Positions 53,379 to 62,749 of a DNA stretch of 64,000 nt are shown here, piece after piece. Source of the stretch: Agrobacterium genomosp. 13 str. CFBP 6927 (GTDB taxonomy: Bacteria; Pseudomonadota; Alphaproteobacteria; Rhizobiales; Rhizobiaceae). Within the stretch, counting starts at the first letter, position 1. The number at the start of each line of letters is the position of its first letter. The translations under genes and the position numbers were made by a program. The notes under the pieces are model-generated. The model saw only the letters and a program-made list of their open reading frames with translations. It was not told where the DNA came from and searched no databases. The stretch covers positions 1,152,175-1,216,174 of the forward strand of contig LT009757.1 of NCBI GenBank assembly GCA_900012615.1, read 5' to 3'.

Positions 53379-53432
53379 TGATAAATAGATTTTATCAAAC
53401 TGATAGCCTATTTCAATAATATTGCCAATATT
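53379..53432. promoter_or_regulatory. Divergent Lrp/arginase operator region
   Basis: Two perfect dyads: TGATAAA-N5-TTTATCA (53379-53397), 13 bases from the Lrp start, and AATATTG-C-CAATATT (53418-53432), 63 bases before arginase. The AT-rich character fits Lrp-type binding. Confidence 0.55.
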
Positions 53433-53494
53433 TGATGTTCATTCCGCCATGTCTCTATGGTCTAGTAGGGTTCTGTTGAAAAGCGAGGGTTCAA

Positions 53495-54415
53495 ATGGAT
53501 ATCAGGCTGATTGGTGCGCCGTTGCAGATAGGTGCCGGGCAATTGGGATGTGAGATGGGGCCGAGTGCCTATCGCATCGCCGGTCTTACGCGCGCCCTTG
53601 AGGATCTGGGCCATCGGGTGGTCGATACCGGCAATGTGACGCCGGCGCCGCTCAAGGAATTTTCCCACCCCAATCCGGCGGTGCATCACCTCTCCGAGAC
53701 GGTGGCCTGGACGGAGGCGTTGACCGAGGCTGCCTATCGCGAAAGCGATGGCGCATTGCCGATCTTTCTCGGCGGCGACCACGCGATTTCGGCTGGAACC
53801 GTTGCCGGCATGGCACGTCGGGTCGCGGAAAGCGGGCGTCCGTTTTTCGTGCTCTGGCTTGATGCCCATACTGACTATCACACGCTGGAGACGACACGCA
53901 GCGGCAACCTGCATGGCACACCGGTCGCCTACTTCAGCGGGCGTGACGGGTTCGCGGGCTATTTTCCGCCCCTGTCCCATGCGGTTCCCGAAGAGAATAT
54001 TGGCATGATCGGTATTCGCAGCGTTGATCCGGCCGAGAGGGCCGCTCTGGAAGAGAGTGGCATCACCGTTCACGACATGCGCTCGATAGACGAACATGGC
54101 GTCGCCGTTCTGCTGCGCGCATTCCTGGCGCGGGTTCAGGAGGCAAACGGCCTACTGCATGTCAGTCTCGATGTCGATTTCCTCGAACCGTCGATCGCGC
54201 CTGCGGTCGGCACCACGGTTCCGGGCGGGGCGACGTTCCGGGAGGCGCATCTGGTGATGGAAATGCTGCATGACAGCGGGCTGGTCTGCAGCCTCGATCT
54301 GGTGGAGCTTAACCCTTTCCTCGATGAGCGCGGCAGAACCGCGACCCTGATGGTCGATCTTGCCGCCAGCCTGTTGGGCAAGCGGGTCATGGATCGCCCG
54401 ACACGGGCTGGCTGA
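53495..54415 (+). CDS. rocF: Arginase
   Basis: A 306-residue ureohydrolase hydrolysing arginine to ornithine and urea. The binuclear Mn2+ ligands are in GGDHAIS, WLDAHTDYHT (DAHxD) and SLDVDFLEPSIAP (DxDxxDP-like, with Leu-Glu in place of Asp-Asp), and the GNLHGTPVAY loop and LVELNPFLDE are conserved. Start at 53495 with AGGG upstream. It precedes ornithine cyclodeaminase by 11 bases, together converting arginine to proline. Confidence 0.93.
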   Translation: MDIRLIGAPLQIGAGQLGCEMGPSAYRIAGLTRALEDLGHRVVDTGNVTPAPLKEFSHPNPAVHHLSETVAWTEALTEAAYRESDGALPIFLGGDHAISAGTVAGMARRVAESGRPFFVLWLDAHTDYHTLETTRSGNLHGTPVAYFSGRDGFAGYFPPLSHAVPEENIGMIGIRSVDPAERAALEESGITVHDMRSIDEHGVAVLLRAFLARVQEANGLLHVSLDVDFLEPSIAPAVGTTVPGGATFREAHLVMEMLHDSGLVCSLDLVELNPFLDERGRTATLMVDLAASLLGKRVMDRPTRAG

Positions 54416-54426
54416 GGGAGGGAGCG

Positions 54427-55482
54427 ATGACGGCAATACCGAACCTCAATATCGTACCTTTCGTCAGCGTCGATCACATGATGAAACTTGTGCTCAGAGT
54501 GGGGATTGACACCTTTCTGCGTGAGCTTGCCGATGCAGTGGAGGAAGATTTCCGCCGTTGGGAAAGCTTCGACAAGACCCCGCGCATTGCGTCGCACTCC
54601 AGGGAGGGTGTCATCGAGTTGATGCCGACCAGCGACGGCACGCTTTACGGCTTCAAATATGTCAATGGTCATCCGAAAAACATGAGGGAGGGCCGCCAGA
54701 CCGTGACGGCATTCGGCGTGCTTTCCGATGTCGGCAACGGCTACCCGCTGCTTCTGACCGAGATGACGATCCTGACGGCGCTGCGCACCGCCGCCACCTC
54801 GGCAGTCGCTGCAAAACATCTCGCCCGTAAAAATGCCCGCTCGATGGCCATCATCGGCAATGGCGCGCAGAGTGAGTTTCAGGCGCGCGCCTTCAAGGCC
54901 ATTCTCGGCATCGATACGCTGCGGCTTTTCGATATAGACCGCTCGGCCAGCGAAAAATGCGCCCGCAATCTTACCGGCCAAGGCCTTGCGATCAAGATTT
55001 GCGATAGTGCACAGGAGGCGGTCGAAGGCGCGGATATCATCACCACCGTTACTGCCGACAAGCAATATGCGACGATCCTGACCGACAACATGGTCGGTCC
55101 CGGCATTCACATCAACGCCGTCGGCGGCGATTGTCCCGGCAAGACGGAATTGCACCGGGATATTCTACTGCGCTCGGATATTTTCGTCGAATACCCGCCG
55201 CAGACGCGCATCGAAGGCGAAATCCAGCAATTGCCGGCGGACTACCCCGTCATCGAGCTTTGGCAGGTCATTGCCGGTGAAAAGCAGGGGCGGGTAAGCG
55301 ACCGGCAGATCACGCTGTTTGACAGCGTCGGCTTCGCGACCGAGGATTTTTCGGCGCTGCGTTATGTTCGGTCGAAACTGGCAGCGACCGGGCTTTACAC
55401 CGAGCTGGATCTGCTGGCCGATCCGGATGAGCCGCGCGATCTGTTCGGAATGCTGTTGCGTTGCGAGGCAGCCCTCGTCTGA
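54427..55482 (+). CDS. ocd: Ornithine cyclodeaminase
   Basis: A 351-residue enzyme of the OCD/mu-crystallin family that turns ornithine into proline and ammonia with bound NAD+. GRQTVTAFGVLSDVGNGYPLLLTEMTILTALRTAATSAVAAKHL, the Rossmann motif MAIIGNGAQSEFQARAF and INAVGGDCPGKTEL are diagnostic. It follows arginase in one operon, completing arginine to proline; chromosomal relatives of the Ti plasmid ocd gene are common in Agrobacterium. Confidence 0.93.
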   Translation: MTAIPNLNIVPFVSVDHMMKLVLRVGIDTFLRELADAVEEDFRRWESFDKTPRIASHSREGVIELMPTSDGTLYGFKYVNGHPKNMREGRQTVTAFGVLSDVGNGYPLLLTEMTILTALRTAATSAVAAKHLARKNARSMAIIGNGAQSEFQARAFKAILGIDTLRLFDIDRSASEKCARNLTGQGLAIKICDSAQEAVEGADIITTVTADKQYATILTDNMVGPGIHINAVGGDCPGKTELHRDILLRSDIFVEYPPQTRIEGEIQQLPADYPVIELWQVIAGEKQGRVSDRQITLFDSVGFATEDFSALRYVRSKLAATGLYTELDLLADPDEPRDLFGMLLRCEAALV

Positions 55483-55507
55483 GAGGGAAGGCCGTTCGGC
55501 AAGTGCT

Positions 55508-56422
55508 TTAGTCCGCTTGCCGGCGTTCTTTCCGTCCGACAACATGTTCGCGCCAGATGGTGAAGAGACCGGCGGCAATTACGATTGCTGCGCCCAGAAC
55601 CATATTGGACGTGACGACCTCGCCATAGACGGTGACGCCGATGATGGAGACGAGCACCAGCTGGTAATAGGAAAAGGGCTGTACCGAGGCCGCATCCGCC
55701 AGTTCGAATGCCTTGATCAGGCAATAATGGCCGCTCATGCCGGTAATGCAGAGCGCCAGCATCCATCCCCAGTCTTGCGGTGCTATGCTTACCCAATAGA
55801 ATGGACCGACCAGCGTCAGCGCCGCCGCACCGGCCACGCCAGTATAAAAAAAGCTGGTCATTGCTGAATCGCTTTTGCTGCCGAGTCGGGTCAGGACGCT
55901 GTAAAGCGCCAGCATGAAGACGGCCACAAAGGTGATCAGCAGGCTGTTATCGAAACCTTCGCCATCGGGTTTCAAGATGACGAGAACGCCGATGAAGCCG
56001 ACAAAAATGGCGCACCAGCGCCGCCAGCCCACATGTTCTCCCAGCAATGGCACGGAAAGAGCCGCAACAATCAGCGGCGCGGAGGCGAGGATGGAATGGC
56101 TGTGTGCCAGCCCGACAACGGCAAAGGAGAAGATGGAGAAAACGATCTGCACGGCAAGCAGGACGCCGCGGCCAATCTGCAACCAGGGACGGTTGGCCAT
56201 GACGGCGCCACGGATGCCACCGGGTGAAGCAGCGGCCATCAGGAAAACAAAAACGGCGAAGGCCCAGTATCGCAACATCGCGACGAAGACCGGCGGATAG
56301 AAGGTGCCCAGGTGTTTCGATATGCCATCCTGCGCCGCAAAGATCGTGAAGGCGACAAGCGCATAAAGATAACCGGTCTTGTGTGATGGCATAAAAAACC
56401 GCTGTCCGGCTGTTGCCGGCAA
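55508..56422 (-). CDS. EamA/DMT-family transporter
   Basis: A 304-residue membrane protein with ten predicted helices and the two EamA repeats; the C-terminal YQLVLVSIIGVTVYGEV and the first repeat's SAPLIVAALSVPLLGEHVGW (the PxxxxLxGExxxW pattern) are visible. It probably exports amino acids or other metabolites. It converges on ornithine cyclodeaminase with 25 bases between, but no regulatory link is evident. Confidence 0.85.
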   Translation of the reverse strand: MPATAGQRFFMPSHKTGYLYALVAFTIFAAQDGISKHLGTFYPPVFVAMLRYWAFAVFVFLMAAASPGGIRGAVMANRPWLQIGRGVLLAVQIVFSIFSFAVVGLAHSHSILASAPLIVAALSVPLLGEHVGWRRWCAIFVGFIGVLVILKPDGEGFDNSLLITFVAVFMLALYSVLTRLGSKSDSAMTSFFYTGVAGAAALTLVGPFYWVSIAPQDWGWMLALCITGMSGHYCLIKAFELADAASVQPFSYYQLVLVSIIGVTVYGEVVTSNMVLGAAIVIAAGLFTIWREHVVGRKERRQAD

Positions 56423-56789
56423 AAGAGGATTCGACGTGAATGAGGTGGGTAACAGCCATATGTGACGGCCTTACCTTGTCAGACAACCTTATTTTCCGAA
56501 TAGCTGCTATGCAAGTCCGGAAACTGCCCTTTCAATAGGCAGATTGCCGGTTTCGCTAGGTGGCATTACCGCCGCAACCTCTTCTCGGTCATTCACGGGC
56601 TCAACCCGGGAATTCACAGGTTGAAATCATGGCCCTTCGGCCCAAACCTTGGGGTTGCGCAGAGTTTCGCGACCGGTTTTCGCTTGTCATCCAAGACGAC
56701 TTGGTAAAAGGCCCTGTCCGCCGTCAACAATTGTGCGGCGGACAGGGTTCAGCAATACGCCATGACGTTTGCAGTTTTTGCTGCAGCGA
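56423..56789. other. Intergenic stretch before iolG terminator
   Basis: No gene seen. The only structure recognised is the iolG terminator at 56707-56747. Confidence 0.5.
56707..56747 (-). terminator. Strong terminator after iolG
   Basis: Eleven-bp arms CCCTGTCCGCC / GGCGGACAGGG separated by 14 bases; on the minus strand the stem is followed by CCTTTTACC. It is 43 bases past the iolG stop. Confidence 0.8.
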
Positions 56790-57782
56790 TCAGCCGATCG
56801 TCACGACCGCTTTCGAAGCCACGGATTTGAGCGCGGCGTCGGCCAGTTTCAATGCGATCAGCCCGTCCTTTATGGAAGGGGTCGGTGCGACATTGTTTTC
56901 GATACTATCGATGAAAGCGGTAATTTCTGCCGCATAGGCTGCCGTATAACGCGTCATGAAGAAATCATGCAGCGGCGGGCGGGTATAGCCTTCGGCATTG
57001 GCGATTTCGATGGAGACAGGTCGCTGGTTTTCAGCCGCTGCCGAACCGAGCGAACCATGCACTTCGATACGCTGGTCGTAACCATAGGTCGCGCGCCGGG
57101 AGTTCGAGATGATCGCCTGCCTGCCGCTCTTGGTCGTCAGGATGATGCTGGCGCTGTCGAAATCGCCAAGCGCGCCGATTTCCGGATTGACCAGAACGGA
57201 GCCTGTCGCAAACACGCTTTCCACTTCCTCGCCGAGCAGGAAACGGGCCATGTCGAAATCATGGATGGTCATGTCGCGGAAAATACCGCCGGAAACCTTG
57301 ATATATTCCGCCGGTGGCGGGCCGGGATCGCGGCTGGTGATGGTCACCATTTCCACCTTGCCGATGCGGCCATCTTCGATGGCCTTGTGGACGGCTTGAA
57401 AGTGCGGATCGAAACGGCGGTTGAAGCCCAGCATCACCTTTGCGCCGGTCTCTTCAACCACCTTGGCGCAGGCCTCGGCCCGGCTCACATCCAGATCAAC
57501 GGGCTTTTCGCAGAATATGGCCTTGCCGGCGCGGGCGAAACGCTCGATCAGGTCGGCATGGGTGTTGGTCGGCGTGCAGATGATGACGGCGTCGATCGTC
57601 TTGTCGGCCAGAACCTCATCGATCGTGCTCATCTTGCACTGCGCTTCGCGGGCGATTGCTTCCGCAGCGCCGGCCATGGCATCCACGACGGCAACCAGCT
57701 TCGCGCGGCTGTCGGTGGTGATTGCCTTGGCGTGGACCTTGCCGATCCGTCCAGCGCCCAGCAGTGCCAATTTCGTAACCAT
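56790..57782 (-). CDS. iolG: Inositol 2-dehydrogenase
   Basis: A 330-residue Gfo/Idh/MocA oxidoreductase: LALLGAGRIGKVHAKAI (NAD fold), CEKPVDLD (the EKP catalytic lysine) and GGIFRDMTIHDFDMARFLLGEEV, typical of IolG/IdhA, which oxidise myo-inositol to scyllo-inosose. No other iol genes are nearby, as is often so in rhizobia. The upstream IolR-type site supports the assignment, but a related sugar dehydrogenase cannot be excluded. Confidence 0.87.
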   Translation of the reverse strand: MVTKLALLGAGRIGKVHAKAITTDSRAKLVAVVDAMAGAAEAIAREAQCKMSTIDEVLADKTIDAVIICTPTNTHADLIERFARAGKAIFCEKPVDLDVSRAEACAKVVEETGAKVMLGFNRRFDPHFQAVHKAIEDGRIGKVEMVTITSRDPGPPPAEYIKVSGGIFRDMTIHDFDMARFLLGEEVESVFATGSVLVNPEIGALGDFDSASIILTTKSGRQAIISNSRRATYGYDQRIEVHGSLGSAAAENQRPVSIEIANAEGYTRPPLHDFFMTRYTAAYAAEITAFIDSIENNVAPTPSIKDGLIALKLADAALKSVASKAVVTIG

Positions 57783-57856
57783 CTTTCCTCCGGTTCCTCA
57801 CATCTGTCCTTCACTCCCGGAAAGACAGAATATGAACGCAAACAATGTTTCGATAT

Positions 57857-57870
57857 GGAATATATGTTCT
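57857..57870. promoter_or_regulatory. Candidate IolR operator before iolG
   Basis: GGAA-TATATG-TTCT, one base from the GGAA-N6-TTCC consensus reported for IolR in Sinorhizobium meliloti, 75 bases upstream of the iolG start in an AT-rich promoter region. Confidence 0.5.
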
Positions 57871-58016
57871 ATTTTGCTAGAGCGACATCCGGGGCGTGTC
57901 AAGCGTTTTGACGATGGTTACGACAGCCGAAATTATTCCCCCCGCAAGGCGCATGCTGCGGAGGGCGGCCACGGCGGAAAAGCAACTCGGGACGGGTTGA
58001 AAGCCGGTGCCGACGA

Positions 58017-59267
58017 TCAGTCGATGGAAGATGCAAGGACGGCATTCTGCGGAAAGGCATAGACCTCAACCGGGGTCTCAAGGCCGCGCAGCAGCCACGG
58101 CCCCAGATTTTCTAGCCTGTCCCCGTACCCGGCCATACGGACGAATTCTTCGGAAAACAACACGCTGCGGCCGGTTTCCTTGGTCAGCGTTTCAAGCCGA
58201 GAAGCGATGTTCACGGCAGGGCCGATAACGGTGAAATCGAGGCGGGTTTTGGAACCGATATTGCCATACATGACATCACCGACATGGACCCCGATGCCGT
58301 AACCCAGCGGGTCGTGGCCCTTCTGGCAATTGATGTCATTGAGGGCAACGAGGCTTTTCTGTGCGCTGGCAATGGCTTTCAGCAGGTTTTCACAGGCCTG
58401 CGGGTCGCTGAGCGGGAAAACAGCCAGCAGCCCGTCACCCATGAATTTCAGGATTTCCCCGCCGAACTCCTCGATCGGATCGCACATGGCGTCGAAATAA
58501 CCGTTCAGCAGCTCGATGACGTCGTCGCGTGGCCAGAGGTCGGAAATATGGGTGAAATTACGCAGGTCGCAGATCAGGATCGCCGCGCCCACCGTCATGC
58601 CGCTGCCGCGCGTCGTCGCCCCATTGAGGATTTTTTCACCCGCATGCGGGCCGACATAGGTCTCCAGCAGGGTGCGCGTCATGCGGTTTTTCAGGCGTAT
58701 CTCGCTGACCAGCGCGAGCGCCGGCAACAGGTTTTTCAAGGCGAGGACTTCCGCTTCCGTAAAGCCTCCCGCACGGTCGCTGGAAAATGTCGCGACATGG
58801 CGTTTGCCGAAAGTGTGTTCAATGGGCCAGGCCAGATAATCCGTCAGCCCGTCAGCCCGCAGCTCCTCATAGATGGTGTAGCCGGGCTCATCGGCCTCGT
58901 CATCATTCAGGCGGAGACGAACTTCGGTGGCGCCCTGATGGATGTCGTTGATGGGGCTGTTCAGATATTCGGGCGTATTTTCCGATCCGTAGCCATAGGT
59001 GGCGATCTCGGCGGATGACATGCCGGCTTTCCACAAAATCCGCGCGCCAAGCCATTGCGGATGACGAATGCGGAAAGCGAGCACGCCACGGGCGACGGAA
59101 ATGCCGCTAGCTCGCAATCTGCTGCAAAGCTCGACGAATATTTCGTCGATAAAGCGCTCATCCTTTGTGCCGGTGATGAGCCAGTCGAGGATTTCCGTTT
59201 TCTCCGCCGGCCACAATTCATCCAAAGCTGAAGAAACCCGTTCTTCGGTGTTGAGACTAAGTGTCAT
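58017..59267 (-). CDS. Class III adenylate cyclase
   Basis: A 416-residue cytoplasmic protein. The last 190 residues form the cyclase homology domain: AAILICDLRNFTHISD with the first metal-binding Asp, EFGGEILKFMGDGLLAVFP with the substrate Lys and second Asp, and VIGPAVNIASRLE with the transition-state Asn and Arg. The N-terminal 210 residues look like a sensory domain (GAF-like). It makes cAMP from ATP. Monocistronic; what it senses is unknown. Confidence 0.92.
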   Translation of the reverse strand: MTLSLNTEERVSSALDELWPAEKTEILDWLITGTKDERFIDEIFVELCSRLRASGISVARGVLAFRIRHPQWLGARILWKAGMSSAEIATYGYGSENTPEYLNSPINDIHQGATEVRLRLNDDEADEPGYTIYEELRADGLTDYLAWPIEHTFGKRHVATFSSDRAGGFTEAEVLALKNLLPALALVSEIRLKNRMTRTLLETYVGPHAGEKILNGATTRGSGMTVGAAILICDLRNFTHISDLWPRDDVIELLNGYFDAMCDPIEEFGGEILKFMGDGLLAVFPLSDPQACENLLKAIASAQKSLVALNDINCQKGHDPLGYGIGVHVGDVMYGNIGSKTRLDFTVIGPAVNIASRLETLTKETGRSVLFSEEFVRMAGYGDRLENLGPWLLRGLETPVEVYAFPQNAVLASSID

Positions 59268-59488
59268 GACAGGATTCCGGAGGTTGTTGCTGCTCTCGTG
59301 CGGGCGGGCCAGATGCCGAACATGGTCCGTGCGGACAACATGTGGTGCCGGGTAACGGAAATGTTAAGAGAGAGGTGCGGAAAATGTTCCGGAAAGATTG
59401 GCCGTGTTCAATTGCAAGCGCCGCCCGGATGTTCTCGCGAACATCGTCCCCGGCGGCGCTCAGATGTTGTCCGGATCGCTGTAGACGA

Positions 59489-59719
59489 TCAGATAACGGT
59501 TTCTACGGGAATATGCAGGGCGGCGGCAACGCGCCTGATGCGGAGCGGATCGCTGTCCGTGCCGTCTTCAAGGGCGCGAATTTCGCTGGTCGTGAGGCCG
59601 CAGGTTATTGCAAGCTGCTCGACGGTGTAACCGGCGAGATTGCGAGCGGTCAGAACCTTTCTGGCAAAAGGAGCATCTGTTTCTTGATCGGAATCGGGTT
59701 GTGAGACTGAAATTGTCAT
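59489..59719 (-). CDS. Small XRE-type HTH protein
   Basis: A 76-residue protein: DAPFARKVLTARNLAGYTVEQLAITCGLTTSEIRALEDGTDSDPLRIRRVAAALHIPVETVI is a complete XRE-like helix-turn-helix. ATG 59719 has GAGGGAG six bases upstream; the frame to 59947 has no such site and runs through spacer. Likely a local regulator; its target is unknown. Confidence 0.75.
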   Translation of the reverse strand: MTISVSQPDSDQETDAPFARKVLTARNLAGYTVEQLAITCGLTTSEIRALEDGTDSDPLRIRRVAAALHIPVETVI

Positions 59720-59974
59720 TTGCATCTCCCTCATGATGGACACTTTAATGCGGGCGGCAGAAAAAAGTTGCCGGGCCGAATGCGACCGCGTTGCCGGAGA
59801 AGAAATCGGTGCTGCAACGCAGCGAGGAACATAGACGCTTCGTCCACCTACACAATAGTTAAATTTTGTTAAGATTCGTGATCGCCGCATTCCTGCGGCA
59901 TTTTTCCGTGGCGAAAATGGGCAGATGAAACGTGATTTTCCGGTCACCGCCGTGCCGTGTCAGAGCAATGAGTG

Positions 59975-61090
59975 CTACAGCATTCCCCAGGCGCGGAACC
60001 GGCCACGGCCCGTTACCTCGCGCAATTCCAGCTGATTGGCGAGCCCGATAGCACCCTGTGGTGTGGTTCCGAGTTCCCTGACAATCATCGCTGCCGAGAC
60101 CACCGGCCGGGAGACCACGAGCTCCACCAGCTCAGGCAGGCGGGAGGAGGAGCGCCGGCCGGCCAGCTTGCGCAGCATGCGCTCCCTTGCGTGGGTCAGC
60201 CTGTCATGTTCCTTCATGCTGGCGAGCGCTGCTTCATGAAAGCTGTCCAGAAGGGCGAGGAGGCGTTGCGTCTGGTTTCTGGCATGTCGGCGCTCGCGTG
60301 GAACGGCGCGAAGGCCGGTGCTGAGCGCCGGCAGGTGATCGGGAGCGACAGCCCCGTCGCGCAGAAATGCAGCGGCCAGAAGCCTGCCGAGCCACGGGCT
60401 GCGCTGCAGGACCTCTATCATGTTCCAGGCATCCAGCATGATTGCGGTCCGCAGGATCGCGGGCAGTTCCTCCGTCTGGCCATGAACCTGCCGCCATTCC
60501 GTCAGCCTTTCCTCCTCGTCCCAGTCGGGATCGTTGACCATCGGATTGGCCTCCTCCCGATGTTGAAGGGGCGCGAGCGTCGTGCCGGCGGTAATGGCGC
60601 TCAGTGTTGCGGCGCTTCGAGCCAGAAGCGCGTCCAGCTCGGAAAAAGCCCCGTCCAGCGGTGTTTCACCATCTGTTTCCGGCTCCTCGTTGCTGGAATG
60701 ATCCGTGGGCCCAGGGGTAAATACCGTCTCGTCGGCGGCAATTGCCGTCTTGCCACGCAGGCGGGAAAGGCCCTGCGCCGTGAAGGCCCAACCCGGTGCA
60801 TTGGAAAAAATCAGTCGCCTTGACCGCAATATCCGGTGTGCCGCCGTCATCTCGTGCGTCGGCACCCGCACGTCCATATGGGCATCATGCAAAACCAGAT
60901 CTTCCATATGCACGAGTTCGCCATCCACCCACATGGATGAGATCGCATCGGTAAAATCTTGCCTTTCGATAAAGCCATGTTTCATTGGCGACCGGCTGAT
61001 CCGCTCGTCCAGCCGCGCCAGCGCTTCGCCCGCGCGGGCAGCGGGTATGAGAAGCTTTTCAATCTGGACGTCGGACATATCGTAAATCAT
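59975..61090 (-). CDS. DUF1612/HTH protein (RHE_PE00001 family)
   Basis: A 371-residue rhizobial protein: the N-terminal MSDVQIEKLLIPAARAGEALARLDERISRSPMKHGFIERQDFTDA and VWVDGELVHMEDLVLHDAHMDVRVPTHEMTAAHRILRSRR are typical of DUF1612, and the end SRPVVSAAMIVRELGTTPQGAIGLANQLELREVTGRGRFRAWGML is the HTH that binds DNA. Common on rhizobial plasmids and secondary chromosomes; exact role unknown, probably a regulator. Start at ATG 61090 or 61078. Confidence 0.8.
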   Translation of the reverse strand: MIYDMSDVQIEKLLIPAARAGEALARLDERISRSPMKHGFIERQDFTDAISSMWVDGELVHMEDLVLHDAHMDVRVPTHEMTAAHRILRSRRLIFSNAPGWAFTAQGLSRLRGKTAIAADETVFTPGPTDHSSNEEPETDGETPLDGAFSELDALLARSAATLSAITAGTTLAPLQHREEANPMVNDPDWDEEERLTEWRQVHGQTEELPAILRTAIMLDAWNMIEVLQRSPWLGRLLAAAFLRDGAVAPDHLPALSTGLRAVPRERRHARNQTQRLLALLDSFHEAALASMKEHDRLTHARERMLRKLAGRRSSSRLPELVELVVSRPVVSAAMIVRELGTTPQGAIGLANQLELREVTGRGRFRAWGML

Positions 61091-61249
61091 TGATATTTTT
61101 TAGTTTGAGCATGCACGGGTGACAAGGCGGATTGCGACGATGGATTTTTGCTTCTCGCGGCTTCGGCGTCGGGATCATGCCGGCTGTCGCGGCGTAGGGA
61201 AGCCAAAATCACCGTCATTGAGGCCTTTACCGCCGCTTTATCAATTATG

Positions 61250-61299
61250 TTGCGATGCGGCATAAGCTTGCGCATTGCAACATGAGGGGTATATACCCC
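61250..61299. promoter_or_regulatory. Two dyads upstream of the KgtP-like gene
   Basis: Near-perfect inverted repeat TTGCGATGCG-N11-CGCATTGCAA (61250-61280, 9 of 10 pairs) followed by the perfect palindrome GGGGTATATACCCC (61286-61299). They lie 75-125 bases before the transporter start, where a regulator or core promoter would bind. Confidence 0.5.
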
Positions 61300-61373
61300 C
61301 ACCAAGAGCGACAAATTATCACACCTTCCGTTCGCCCTTCCATCTCCAGACGAAGATGAATTGGAGTCAACCC

Positions 61374-62687
61374 GTGAATATTATTGCAAATGGTCCTGCC
61401 ACCGCGCCGGATCAGAAAACCCGTTTGAAATCCATTATCGGCGGATCGGCGGGCAATCTCGTTGAGTGGTACGACTGGTACGTCTATTCGGCCTTCACCC
61501 TTTATTTCGCGCCGGTGTTTTTCCCTTCCGGAAACCAGACCGCAGAATTGTTGAGCGCAGCTGCCGTTTTTGCCGTCGGATTTCTGATGCGGCCCATCGG
61601 GGCATGGTTCATGGGAACCTATGCCGACCGCAAGGGCCGCAAGGCGGGCCTGACCCTGTCCGTCACCCTGATGTGTCTGGGTTCGCTGCTGATCGCGATC
61701 ACGCCCGGCCATGAAACGATCGGTATTGCCGCACCGGCCATTCTGGTTTTCGCCCGCCTTCTGCAGGGCATCAGCGTCGGTGGCGAATATGGCGCCAGCG
61801 CAACCTATCTCAGCGAAATGGCCGGCAAGAACCGCCGCGGCTTCTTCTCCAGCTTCCAGTATGTGACGCTGATTTCCGGCCAGCTTCTGGCGCTGGCGGT
61901 GCTTCTGGTGCTGCAGCGGGTTTTGACGCCGGAACAGCTCGGTTCCTGGGGCTGGCGCATTCCTTTCTTCATCGGCGGCCTTCTTGCAATTGCCGTTTTT
62001 TACATCCGCCGTGGCCTTGTCGAGACGCAGTCTTTCGAAAATGCCAAGGCGGGTGAGGCGGACAAACCGAAATCCAGCGGATGGGCGCTGTTCAAGCACT
62101 ATCCGAGGGAAGCGCTGATGGTCATGGCGCTGACATCGGGCGGCACGCTCGCCTTTTACGCCTACACGACCTATCTGCAGAAATTCCTCGTCAATACGTC
62201 CGGCTTCAGCAAGGAAAGTGCGACCGAAATCACGACGGCGGCGCTCTTTGTCTTCATGTTGTGCCAGCCGATTGCCGGTGCGCTGTCGGATAAGATCGGC
62301 CGCAAGCCGCTGATGGTGGGTTTCGGCATTCTCGGCACGCTGTTTACCTATGTCATCTTCAGCACGCTGGCGACGACCACCGATCCGATCATGGCTTTCG
62401 CCCTCGTTCTGGTCGGCCTGTTGATCGTTACCGGCTACACCTCCATCAATGCGGTGGTGAAGGCGGAGATGTTCCCCGCCCATATCCGCGCGCTCGGTGT
62501 GGCTCTGCCCTATGCGCTGGCGAACACCATATTCGGCGGAACGGCGGAATTCGTGGCCCTGAAATTCAAGCAGATCGGCCATGAAAACTGGTTCTTCTGG
62601 TATGTGACGATCATGATCGCGCTGTCGCTGGTGGTTTATGTGAAGATGCGCGACACGCGCGATCACAGCCATATCCACGAGGATTGA
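61374..62687 (+). CDS. kgtP: MHS-family MFS symporter, KgtP type
   Basis: A 437-residue membrane protein with 12 predicted helices. NLVEWYDWYVYSAFTLYFAPVFFP at the start is the signature of the metabolite:H+ symporter family, closest in pattern to the alpha-ketoglutarate permease KgtP; the MFS loop motif GTYADRKGRKAGL and the GVALPYALANTIFGGTAEFVALKFKQIG end are family-typical. GTG 61374 with TTGGAG seven bases upstream is preferred; ATG 61356 is an alternative. Substrate (2-oxoglutarate) is by similarity. It ends 23 bases before a bidirectional terminator. Confidence 0.87.
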   Translation: MNIIANGPATAPDQKTRLKSIIGGSAGNLVEWYDWYVYSAFTLYFAPVFFPSGNQTAELLSAAAVFAVGFLMRPIGAWFMGTYADRKGRKAGLTLSVTLMCLGSLLIAITPGHETIGIAAPAILVFARLLQGISVGGEYGASATYLSEMAGKNRRGFFSSFQYVTLISGQLLALAVLLVLQRVLTPEQLGSWGWRIPFFIGGLLAIAVFYIRRGLVETQSFENAKAGEADKPKSSGWALFKHYPREALMVMALTSGGTLAFYAYTTYLQKFLVNTSGFSKESATEITTAALFVFMLCQPIAGALSDKIGRKPLMVGFGILGTLFTYVIFSTLATTTDPIMAFALVLVGLLIVTGYTSINAVVKAEMFPAHIRALGVALPYALANTIFGGTAEFVALKFKQIGHENWFFWYVTIMIALSLVVYVKMRDTRDHSHIHED

Positions 62688-62710
62688 GCGGCCACCATTC
62701 AAACCAGGAA

Positions 62711-62733
62711 AGCCCCGCCCATTTGGCGGGGCT
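62711..62733. terminator. Bidirectional terminator
   Basis: AGCCCCGCC / GGCGGGGCT with a 5-base loop and TTTTGTTTT on the right side; the plus-strand version terminates kgtP and its mirror may serve the convergent sensor kinase. Confidence 0.85.
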
Positions 62734-62749
62734 TTTGTTTTCGGCGCCT

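Noticed and set aside
61245..62702. 485-codon minus-strand frame
   Set aside because: Antisense of the KgtP-like transporter, which has clear MFS motifs.
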